In this document: piece after piece, positions 17,430 to 24,891 of the stretch
Position numbering within the stretch: the first letter of the stretch is position 1
How the letters are laid out: every line of letters begins with the position of its first letter
Origin: Actinomycetota bacterium
GTDB taxonomy: Bacteria; Actinomycetota; Acidimicrobiia; Acidimicrobiales; JAMDDE01
Assembly: GCA_023489235.1 (NCBI GenBank)
Contig: JAMDDE010000020.1
Span: 1 to 38,372, forward strand
Direction: 5' to 3'
Length of the DNA: 38,372 nucleotides
Position numbers and translations under genes: made by a program
The notes under the pieces: model-generated
The model's input: only the letters and a program-made list of their open reading frames with translations
Database searches by the model: none
What the model was told of the DNA's origin: nothing

Positions 17430-19013
17430 ATGGCTGAGTTATTCAATGCCAGCGTTTACTTGGTCGACTCCAATATAGAGGAGGGTCGATCAGACAATAT
17501 CGCCGTGTACAGCGAGGGCCGCAAGCTCAGCTATGCAGAACTGCTCTCCAAGGTTTCAGATGCTGCCAAGGGATACAAAGATCTAGGGGTGCGCCCAGAG
17601 GAAAGAGTGCTTCTCGTCATGGCTGACGAACCTGAGTTTCTAGCTGCTTTTCTCGGGGCTATGCGTATAGGGGCAATCCCCATACCAGTAAATACCATGC
17701 TGACAGCTGAAGAACTGACTCACATAGCTAAGGATTCCCGAGCTCGCTGGGCAGTTGCTAGTGCCCAGTTTGCCCCCGCGGCTATCAAGATGGCTTCTGC
17801 TTCCCCAGAAGTAGAGACCATCCTCATCACCGGACACGTAGATCTCCCCTCACTGGCAGGCAAGGGGTCGCCTACTCCAATCCGCACTGACTTACGCGTC
17901 CATCGTTGGGGCGATTTCATGGAGGGTACAGGGGACTATTTCCCTCCATACTCAACTTGGGACGAATCGCCAGGTTTTTGGTTGTACACTTCCGGTACAA
18001 CCGGTAGGCCTCATGCCGCCATGCATAGACACATAGATCTAAAGGTAACAGTAGATACATATGCGCGAACTGTCCTGTCCATCTCTTCAGCAGATCGCTG
18101 TTTTTCTGTAGCAAAGCTTTTCTTCGCGTATGGGCTAGGCAACTCCATGACTTTCCCTCTTGCCGTTGGGGCCTCTACAGTACTCGACCCAGCGGCACCG
18201 ACACCTGCTTCCGTAGCCAAGACAACAGTAGAGTACCGACCAACCTTGTTCTTCGGGGTACCCACATTCTATGCTGCACTGTTAGCCTCTGACATACCTC
18301 GAGATACCTTCAAATCAGTACGGTTTGGCGTTTCTGCAGGAGAACCACTCCCTGCAAGCATTTTCACTCGCTTCAGAGACCAGTTCGGCGTTGAGATACT
18401 GGATGGCATCGGATCGACAGAGGCTCTGCATATCTTCATATCCAACAAGCCTGGTGCCATACGCCCAGGAACTACCGGCACAGTTGTAGACGGTTACGAA
18501 CTGCGCCTATTGGATGACGACGGCAACCCTTGTGAGCCAGGTGAGCCAGGCAACTTGGAGCTCAAGGGAGATTCAATAGCTACCGGCTACTGGTGCAATG
18601 CTGCCAGCAGCCGATACAGTTTTCGAGGAGAGTGGCTTCACACTGGGGATATGTACTCTCGAACAGAAGACGGATATTACACCTATCTATCCCGCTCCAA
18701 TGACATGATCAAGGCCGGAGGTATCTGGGTCTCCCCTTCCGAAGTAGAAGCAACCTTGATCGAACATCCCGATGTGTTAGAGGTAGGGGTAGTTGGATTT
18801 CCTGACGAAGAAGGGCTCGACAAGCCAGTAGCTTGCATAGTTCCCATGCCGGGCCACAGCATTTCCGAAGAGGACATAGTTGCCTATGCTCGCCAAAAAC
18901 TAGCACCCTTCAAAAGACCAAGGCGAGTAGTGGTTTTGGATGTACTACCCAAGACGGCTACAGGCAAGATACAGCGGTACAAGCTTCGCCAGTTCCTAGC
19001 CGAGAAAGGATAG
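17430..19013 (+). CDS. Benzoate-CoA-ligase-family acyl-CoA synthetase
   Basis: An ANL-family enzyme of 527 residues that activates a carboxylic acid with ATP and CoA. The sequence SVAKLFFAYGLGNSMTFPLA, followed by VGASTVLDP, is typical of benzoate-CoA ligases. Other motifs are the P-loop YTSGTTGRP, the adenylate motif LDGIGSTE, GEWLHTGD in the hinge region and C-terminal PKTATGKIQR with catalytic K513. The P-loop normally continues PKG; here it reads PHA, so the usual Lys is replaced by His. The ATG has GAGGAGA upstream. It lies beside PaaX and the box genes, so benzoate or a substituted benzoate is the best guess; the exact acid is unknown. Confidence 0.88.
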   Translation: MAELFNASVYLVDSNIEEGRSDNIAVYSEGRKLSYAELLSKVSDAAKGYKDLGVRPEERVLLVMADEPEFLAAFLGAMRIGAIPIPVNTMLTAEELTHIAKDSRARWAVASAQFAPAAIKMASASPEVETILITGHVDLPSLAGKGSPTPIRTDLRVHRWGDFMEGTGDYFPPYSTWDESPGFWLYTSGTTGRPHAAMHRHIDLKVTVDTYARTVLSISSADRCFSVAKLFFAYGLGNSMTFPLAVGASTVLDPAAPTPASVAKTTVEYRPTLFFGVPTFYAALLASDIPRDTFKSVRFGVSAGEPLPASIFTRFRDQFGVEILDGIGSTEALHIFISNKPGAIRPGTTGTVVDGYELRLLDDDGNPCEPGEPGNLELKGDSIATGYWCNAASSRYSFRGEWLHTGDMYSRTEDGYYTYLSRSNDMIKAGGIWVSPSEVEATLIEHPDVLEVGVVGFPDEEGLDKPVACIVPMPGHSISEEDIVAYARQKLAPFKRPRRVVVLDVLPKTATGKIQRYKLRQFLAEKG

Positions 19014-19063
19014 ACTACAAACCTCTGGATTTGCCATATGGCAGAGATCAGGGAACAACTTGG

Positions 19064-19906
19064 TTAAGGAACGACTTCGTCCAAGCCAGCAAACCAAGCT
19101 GCAGCATCTGATGAGAGCTCGTCATAAAGCTTGTGAAAAAGCTCAGCAGCTGGACCACCGTTCCACGATACAGGCAGTAGTTCTGCCGGAATACCAGGAT
19201 CGAGGAGTGGGAAACGACGCCACTCGTGTACCAACCAACTCTTGGTAACAAATGCCTCCTCTGGACCGGTTCGAGGAGCGGAACGAAACAGCTCTATGAA
19301 AGCCCTGTAGCGATTGTCCAAGAACTCGATGTCCCAAGCCTGACGGACAAGGGCAGAGGGATCCGTCAAGGAACCGAGCTCGGCAATAAAAGAAATTGCC
19401 TTTACTTGATCGCCTAGGTCTCCTAGGATGCCAGCAAGCTCTTTCTCTCTGGAGCTGCCCAGCGGGGATACCCATGCCCCTTGGCCCAACGAACCAAATC
19501 CAGCCCATGCCAATCGAGTCCGTAGGACATGACGGTAAGGACGTCTCTCCTCGGGAACAGATATAAGTACGACCAGCCAATGGCCATCCCAACCTGCGCG
19601 AACTGGATCGAAGGAATAGATCCTCTCGCTGCCCTCCTCCAGCAAACTGCGACCATCATCGGTCAAGTACCACTTAACTGAACGTCCGCGTCGTTCTCGT
19701 GATATCCATCCAGCTCGGGCCATATTAGCTAGTGCCTGCCGACAGGCTTTTTCTTCAACACCTAGAGCAGCCAAGGCACGTACTAACGTACTCGTCCAAG
19801 TAGAATGGCCGGAGGGAAGGACGTACTCTCCAAGCACAGTAAGCAAAAGAGAACGCGCACTGGAACGACCATCCAATGACAGCCTCAAGGGAGTTCCGTC
19901 ACTCAT
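19064..19906 (-). CDS. PaaX-family transcriptional regulator
   Basis: A 280-residue regulator. The N-terminal winged helix spans about residues 15-90 (ACRQALANMARAGWISRER, then KWYLTDDGRSLLE), and the rest is the PaaX C-terminal ligand domain, with GWDGHWLVVLISVPEERR, FGSLGQGAWVSP and a late WFAGLD. Classical PaaX is a repressor released by phenylacetyl-CoA, so this one probably senses an aryl-CoA. Its ATG overlaps the stop of the amidohydrolase gene as ATGA. It converges on the ligase gene and, with the amidohydrolase, is divergent from boxC. Likely targets are the boxC and ligase promoters; this is inference. Confidence 0.9.
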   Translation of the reverse strand: MSDGTPLRLSLDGRSSARSLLLTVLGEYVLPSGHSTWTSTLVRALAALGVEEKACRQALANMARAGWISRERRGRSVKWYLTDDGRSLLEEGSERIYSFDPVRAGWDGHWLVVLISVPEERRPYRHVLRTRLAWAGFGSLGQGAWVSPLGSSREKELAGILGDLGDQVKAISFIAELGSLTDPSALVRQAWDIEFLDNRYRAFIELFRSAPRTGPEEAFVTKSWLVHEWRRFPLLDPGIPAELLPVSWNGGPAAELFHKLYDELSSDAAAWFAGLDEVVP

Positions 19907-20781
19907 GGTTGGTCCTTGGCGAGAATGGATAGGGCGGTATTGGTGAACAAGTTGTCTAGAACTGATTCAGGGAGACCAATGTTCAATATTCCATCTACAG
20001 TTTTTTTGATCGATGGTGTAGATGGCCAGTCACTCCCAAAAATTGCCTTGTGGGAAAGGCGAGGAAGATCCGGTAAGTACTTGAGCAGATTGTGCGGGGG
20101 GATACCAGAGATCTCCAAATAAACGTTGTCGTGAGTACGTGCAAGAGTAACAGCTTCATCGGTCCACGCTGGACGCCCACAGTGAGCAAGAATGATTGAC
20201 AATGAGGGGAAGTCGCAGGCAACATCATCCAGATGAATAGGGAGGGCATACTTGAGGCGTGAGTTAGCAAATATAGAGCTACCTGTATGAAACACTACTG
20301 GCCAACCAAGTTCCTCGGCCATTTCATAGCAACGATACAGACGTCGATCGTTCGGATAAAAGAACTGATAAGAGGGGTACAACTTGAGTCCCTTAGCCCC
20401 TTTCCGCTCCCAGGAAGTGAGCTTCTTTCTGTAGTTGTGTTCAGTTGCTATGTTGAGAGACACAAACGGTATCAATCGTTCAGAGTCTGCACAGTACTCG
20501 AGCACGTAGTCGCTACGAACGTCTATACCTACACCAGGGGTCTCCTGAGCTAGCACCACTGCCCTTTGTATGCCTGCTGCATCCAGCTGGGCCAGCATCA
20601 TCCATATTGGTACCACCTCGTCCACCACTCCAGGAGGGGGCTCTGCTCCAGCACCATGACCCATCTCTGGATTGGAAGCTTCGATAAGATCCCTCACCAC
20701 ATGAGATGTAAGATCTGACATCTTGAATATGTGCACATGAAAATCTATCCTCTCCCTCGCTGAAGTCGTCTCGCTGCTCAC
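19903..20781 (-). CDS. Amidohydrolase-2 family metal-dependent hydrolase
   Basis: A 292-residue TIM-barrel hydrolase or decarboxylase of the ACMSD-like group. Metal and catalytic residues are visible: the HxH pair in DFHVHIF near residue 15, His in VFHTGS, His in LAHCGRP and Asp in GSDWP. The start is a GTG; it must lie before the HxH strand, and no ATG does. Relatives in aromatic clusters hydrolyse ring-cleaved intermediates or decarboxylate aromatic acids. It is coupled to paaX by an ATGA overlap and lies divergently from boxC across 343 nt. A role in an intermediate or side step of aryl-CoA breakdown is likely, but no substrate can be named. Confidence 0.82.
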   Translation of the reverse strand: MSSETTSARERIDFHVHIFKMSDLTSHVVRDLIEASNPEMGHGAGAEPPPGVVDEVVPIWMMLAQLDAAGIQRAVVLAQETPGVGIDVRSDYVLEYCADSERLIPFVSLNIATEHNYRKKLTSWERKGAKGLKLYPSYQFFYPNDRRLYRCYEMAEELGWPVVFHTGSSIFANSRLKYALPIHLDDVACDFPSLSIILAHCGRPAWTDEAVTLARTHDNVYLEISGIPPHNLLKYLPDLPRLSHKAIFGSDWPSTPSIKKTVDGILNIGLPESVLDNLFTNTALSILAKDQP

Positions 20782-21053
20782 CTACTCAAATCCTTTCCCT
20801 ATACTTGATTGACGCTACATCTGTCGTAACTGACTATCAACGATGCGCCAACGGACAGAGTAAACAAGTATCTATCGCAGAACTGTAGCTGTTCCGAGAG
20901 AGCAGTGTAGGCATGTCTGTCTTGCTATGGATTGCTCTCCCTCAAGACAACCTTGCTGCCATCAATCCATGGACGTTGCTGGTTGATAGAGATCAATGCA
21001 TTGGTATGCAGTCATCACTAGCCCAGGAGTGAGATGCAGAATGCTAAAATGTC

Positions 21054-21081
21054 TTGACGATCGTCATAACTGATATAGAAT
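21054..21081 (+). promoter_or_regulatory. boxC promoter with 12-bp palindromic operator
   Basis: TTGACG (21054-21059) and TAGAAT (21076-21081), spaced 16 nt, each match the sigma-70 consensus in five of six positions. The perfect palindrome TGACGATCGTCA (21055-21066) covers most of the -35 box and the start of the spacer, an ideal place for a repressor such as the nearby PaaX-family protein. The promoter excludes the ATG at 21080 as the boxC start and supports the TTG at 21125. The rest of 20782-21053 shows nothing else I can assign. Confidence 0.6.
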
Positions 21082-21124
21082 GTTAGATGTAGTTCATTTG
21101 CCTGCCAGAGGAAGGAGGGGCACT

Positions 21125-22897
21125 TTGGTTGATACTTTATTAGCACCCAACGTGTCAACGGATAGACCAGAGCCACACGATCTTCCCGTAGAGAGTCCTA
21201 GCGGCTCTGTAACTCTACTTGATAGGTCCATATCATTTCGGACGCATCCAGAACGTTACAGGCACTGGAAGCTCACTATTGATGGCCGAGTTGCAACCTT
21301 GGCTCTTGATGTAGATGAAGACTCCCCCATTGCTCGAGGATACGAGTTGAAACTGAACTCATACGACCTTGGCGTCGATATAGAGCTAAGGGATGCCATA
21401 CTCAGATTGAGATTCGAACACCCCGAAGTGGGTGCAGTGGTGATCGCTAGCGCCAAGGACAAGGTGTTCTGCTCTGGGGCCAATATACAGATGCTTGCTT
21501 CCTCGAACCACTCTTTCAAAGTCAACTTCTGCAAGTTCACCAACGAGACACGCAACCAAATAGAAGAGGCTAGTCATTACTCAGGGCAGCACTATCTGTG
21601 CGCTGTTGGCGGTACTGCTGCTGGCGGTGGTTACGAGTTGGCTCTAGCTACTGACTACATCATCTTAGTGGACGACTCCTCTGCAGCAGTTTCCCTACCC
21701 GAAGTTCCTTTGCTCGGTGTACTTCCCGGTACTGGAGGACTCACTAGATTGGTGGACAAGCGCAAGGTGAGAAGAGACATAGCCGATGTAGTGGCCACCA
21801 AAATAGAAGGAACCAGAGGACGAAAGGCGCTGGAGTGGGGGTTGGTGGATGAAATCGTTCCTAAGAGTGCGTTTTCTTCCAAAGTTCATGAAGTGGCCAC
21901 CAGGTTAGCTGACTCCTCTCCTCGTCCCAAGGATGTCAGGGGTATCAGTTTGCCTGATCCGGAGCCAGAGATCTATCCCAACTCAGTTATATATCCCTAT
22001 GTACGAGCAGATATAGATCGTTCATCAAGAACGGCCACTATTACCATAAGCGCTCCAAAGGACAGTGGCCCAGTGGACCCAGAGTCAATAGCAGAGGCAG
22101 GCCCATCCTGGTGGCCACTGGCTATGGTCTCTCAGCTGGATGATCTGATCCTATGGCTTCGTTTCAATGAAGCAACTATCGGTACATTCCTGATGAAAAC
22201 TCGGGGAGAGCCAGCGGTAGTGGACTCCATAGAACGAACTATGTGGACCTATCGAGACAACTGGCTGGTAAACGAAGTGATCTCGTGGATCAGATCTACA
22301 TTGCGCAGATTGGAAACATCCTCTCGCTCGTTGATTGCCTTGGTCGATGAGGGAAGCTGCTTCGTCGGCACCTTGGCTGAGGTAGCTTTCGCCTGCGATC
22401 GCATCTATATGCTCACTGGCCTCTCGGATGGCGAAACTCCTCTATCGTCAGGCCATAGTTCCGACCTTCCTACAATACGGTTGACGCCAGCTAATTTCGG
22501 TCCGCTGACTATGGACAACGGGCTCACCCGACTAGAAAGTCGCTTTTTGAAAGACCCAGACCACGTGAGTGAACTAGCCGAGTACATGTACAAGGCTATT
22601 GACGCTGTCGAAGCCGATGAGCTAGGACTCGTCACCTTTGCCTTGGACGAGATCGACTGGGATGATGAGATACGCCTAGTAGTGGAGGAAAGAGCTAGCT
22701 TCTCACCGGATGCATTAACTGCAATGGAGGCCAACCTGCGCTTCTGTGGCCCAGAAACGGTAACTACCAAGATCTTTGGACGCCTTTCTGCCTGGCAGAA
22801 CTGGGTGTTCCAAAGACCCAACGCTACCGGCCCTCAAGGTGCCCTTCGCTCCTACGGAACCGGGATACGACCATCTTTCGAGCATATCCGCACTTGA
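21125..22897 (+). CDS. boxC: 2,3-epoxybenzoyl-CoA dihydrolase
   Basis: BoxC opens the ring of 2,3-epoxybenzoyl-CoA by adding two waters, giving 3,4-dehydroadipyl-CoA semialdehyde and formate. The protein (590 residues) is a double crotonase-fold enzyme, and the family is about 550 residues. Typical stretches are FRTHPERYRHWKLTIDG, GYELKLNSYDLGVDIELRDA, the CoA/oxyanion motif SAKDKVFCSGANI and GGTAAGGGYELALATDYI. The second half is a crotonase-like domain with EVAFACDRIYML. I chose TTG at 21125: AAGGAGG lies 6-7 nt upstream, and the earlier ATG overlaps the -10 box. boxB follows after 69 nt on the same strand. The C-terminal 30 residues are less conserved. Confidence 0.93.
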   Translation: MVDTLLAPNVSTDRPEPHDLPVESPSGSVTLLDRSISFRTHPERYRHWKLTIDGRVATLALDVDEDSPIARGYELKLNSYDLGVDIELRDAILRLRFEHPEVGAVVIASAKDKVFCSGANIQMLASSNHSFKVNFCKFTNETRNQIEEASHYSGQHYLCAVGGTAAGGGYELALATDYIILVDDSSAAVSLPEVPLLGVLPGTGGLTRLVDKRKVRRDIADVVATKIEGTRGRKALEWGLVDEIVPKSAFSSKVHEVATRLADSSPRPKDVRGISLPDPEPEIYPNSVIYPYVRADIDRSSRTATITISAPKDSGPVDPESIAEAGPSWWPLAMVSQLDDLILWLRFNEATIGTFLMKTRGEPAVVDSIERTMWTYRDNWLVNEVISWIRSTLRRLETSSRSLIALVDEGSCFVGTLAEVAFACDRIYMLTGLSDGETPLSSGHSSDLPTIRLTPANFGPLTMDNGLTRLESRFLKDPDHVSELAEYMYKAIDAVEADELGLVTFALDEIDWDDEIRLVVEERASFSPDALTAMEANLRFCGPETVTTKIFGRLSAWQNWVFQRPNATGPQGALRSYGTGIRPSFEHIRT

Positions 22898-22966
22898 ATG
22901 AGGAGAGTCCCGATCATGCAGTTGGTCATTGTCGCTTTGAAGCAAGTGTTTCTTTGGAGGTAAATC

Positions 22967-24379
22967 ATGAAGGTCGATTATGCAGCTAAAATTCCCAACA
23001 ATGTCAATCTAGCTGAGGACAGACAGCTCACCAGAGCATTGGAGTCTTGGCAACCAAAGTATCTGGCATGGTGGAACCAGCTTGGCCCAAAAGACTTTGC
23101 CAACAATGAAGTCTTCTTGCGCACAGCTGTAGATGTAGGACAAGAGGGATGGGCAAACTTCGGCTATGTGACCATGCCCGAGTACAGATGGGGGATATTC
23201 CTAGCTGAACCAAAGCCTGATCGTCGCATATCTTTCGGTGAACACATAGGGCAGCCTGTGTGGAACGAAGTACCTGGGGAGTACCGCTTCGATCTGCGAA
23301 GGCTGATCGCTGTACAAGGAGACACCGAACCGGCCTCTGTGGAACAACAAAGGCACCTAGGAAAGACGGCACCAAGTCTGTATGACCTGCGTAACCTCTT
23401 CCAGGTCAACGTGGAGGAAGGGCGACACCTCTGGGCTATGGTGTACTTGTTGCACCGTTACTTCGGAAAGGACGGTCGTGAAGAGGCCGATGCTTTGTTA
23501 GAACGGCACTCTGGAGATCCCGATCGTCCCCGTTTGCTAGGTGCATTCAATGAGCCAACCCCTGACTGGCTATCGTTTTACCTATTCACTTACTTCACAG
23601 ACCGTGATGGGAAATTCCAACTTCACGCCTTGACAGAAAGTGCTTTCGATCCTTTGGCTCGAACTACTCAATTCATGCTCAAGGAAGAGGCACATCATAT
23701 GTTCGTAGGTGCTACTGGAGTTGCCCGTGTTATCCAAAGAACTGCCGAACTCATGAAAGAGCACGATACAGATGATATCAGACAATATGGAGGAATCAAT
23801 CTCTCCATTATTCAGAAATATTTAAACTTCCATTATAGTATTACTCTTGATCTCTTTGGTGGAGATACTTCGTCAAATGCTGCAAACTATTATGCCAGTG
23901 GACTTAAAGGAAGATATCATGAGTCAGAACGTCAAGATGATCATAGATTGCTTAATTCAACCTACAAAGCTGAAGCAGTAACTGATGGCCATATCGACAG
24001 TATCGAAGTACCGACTATCACTGCTTTAAACCAAATTCTGCAAGATGACTTTATTGCTGATTGTCAAAATGGTGTTGATCGTTGGAACAGGATACTCTCA
24101 GAAGCAGGTATAACCACTAAGCTATACCTCCCCCATAGAGGCTTTAATAGACAAGTAGGAATATTCGCTGATTACCACATCACTCCTGAAGGAGTTATCT
24201 GCTCTGATGAGGAGTGGGAATTAAAGAAGTCGGAGTGGCTGCCTACACCCGATGACCGTTCTTTTGTTGCATCCTTGATGGTGCCTGTGAGAGAGCCGGG
24301 TAAGATGGCAAGTTGGTTGGCGCCACCAGCAACAGGGATAGCGAATAAACCAATTGATTACATATATGTGAAGCTTTGA
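22967..24379 (+). CDS. boxB: Benzoyl-CoA 2,3-epoxidase, diiron subunit
   Basis: BoxB uses a diiron centre and O2 to epoxidise benzoyl-CoA at the 2,3 bond, with electrons supplied by BoxA. Length (470) and sequence fit the family along the whole protein, from MKVDYAAKIPNNVNLAED onward. Two ExxH motifs of the ferritin-like bundle are present, E151-H154 (EEGRHLW) and the pair in KEEAHHMF (240-244), with further acidic residues between. GGAGG lies 7 nt before the ATG. The stretch 23690-24210 is clearly richer in AT than the rest of the gene but remains in frame. No boxA lies in the window, so electron delivery must come from another locus or another reductase. Confidence 0.95.
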   Translation: MKVDYAAKIPNNVNLAEDRQLTRALESWQPKYLAWWNQLGPKDFANNEVFLRTAVDVGQEGWANFGYVTMPEYRWGIFLAEPKPDRRISFGEHIGQPVWNEVPGEYRFDLRRLIAVQGDTEPASVEQQRHLGKTAPSLYDLRNLFQVNVEEGRHLWAMVYLLHRYFGKDGREEADALLERHSGDPDRPRLLGAFNEPTPDWLSFYLFTYFTDRDGKFQLHALTESAFDPLARTTQFMLKEEAHHMFVGATGVARVIQRTAELMKEHDTDDIRQYGGINLSIIQKYLNFHYSITLDLFGGDTSSNAANYYASGLKGRYHESERQDDHRLLNSTYKAEAVTDGHIDSIEVPTITALNQILQDDFIADCQNGVDRWNRILSEAGITTKLYLPHRGFNRQVGIFADYHITPEGVICSDEEWELKKSEWLPTPDDRSFVASLMVPVREPGKMASWLAPPATGIANKPIDYIYVKL

Positions 24380-24809
24380 TAAGGGTTGGTTGGCGATTTG
24401 CCTACTTAGGGTATGGCTGCATTTAGTCATGTTTTAAGCATATCTAAATTGTAGTGTAGTCGTATTTAGAGATACAGCTATAGTTTGCTAGTAATTGACT
24501 ACTGAGTAAGTTTAATATTACTTAATAAAACTCTCTAGGGTAGATCAAGTAAGTAACTCTATTACAACAATAATTTATCCAACAATTTACAATATTTTTG
24601 CTAACTTTTCTTAATAATTTCCAGTTATATTTCCCATTATTTTTACCTCTGACCTTGTAGATACTATGATTTGCGCTAGCTACTTACGTATGATAAACTA
24701 ACTTATTATATTTAATAAGCTTTTGGCGACTACTTTCTTATTTGTCGCTTGATACCTACTTCTATTAGCACGATGTAGCGCGAAGCATTATAGTGAGTTC
24801 TAGATAAGA
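24380..24809. other. AT-rich intergenic region after boxB
   Basis: Some 430 nt of very AT-rich DNA with no open frame I can support. It contains many short TA-rich inverted repeats but no clear terminator directly after boxB. It divides the box pair from the BamA-like group and could hold an unannotated small RNA ending at the hairpin at 24810; that is speculation. Confidence 0.4.
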
Positions 24810-24836
24810 AAGGGACTTTAGTCCCTAGTTTTTTAA
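24810..24836 (+). terminator. Intrinsic terminator upstream of the BamA-like gene
   Basis: A compact stem AGGGAC-TTTA-GTCCCT is followed by AGTTTTTT, a textbook rho-independent terminator on the plus strand. It lies 430 nt after the boxB stop and 55 nt before the next start. It may end boxB transcription late, end a small leader RNA, or act as an attenuator. Confidence 0.75.
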
Positions 24837-24842
24837 GCATTT

Positions 24843-24856
24843 GTACAGTACTGTAC
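24843..24856. promoter_or_regulatory. 14-bp perfect palindrome, candidate operator
   Basis: GTACAGTACTGTAC is a perfect palindrome between the terminator and the start of the BamA-like gene. It overlaps a weak candidate promoter (TTGTAC at 24841 and TAATGT at 24863, 16 nt apart). The 9-mer TGTACAGTA in it also occurs upstream of the ligase gene at about 17329, suggesting one regulator may control both. Confidence 0.5.
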
Positions 24857-24891
24857 TGTAAGTAATGTAGATTATAATGGAGGCAAGACTA

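Noticed and set aside
24873-24878. Perfect TATAAT just before the BamA-like gene
   Set aside because: A transcript from it would start after or within the Shine-Dalgarno site, and there is no matching -35; more likely part of the leader.
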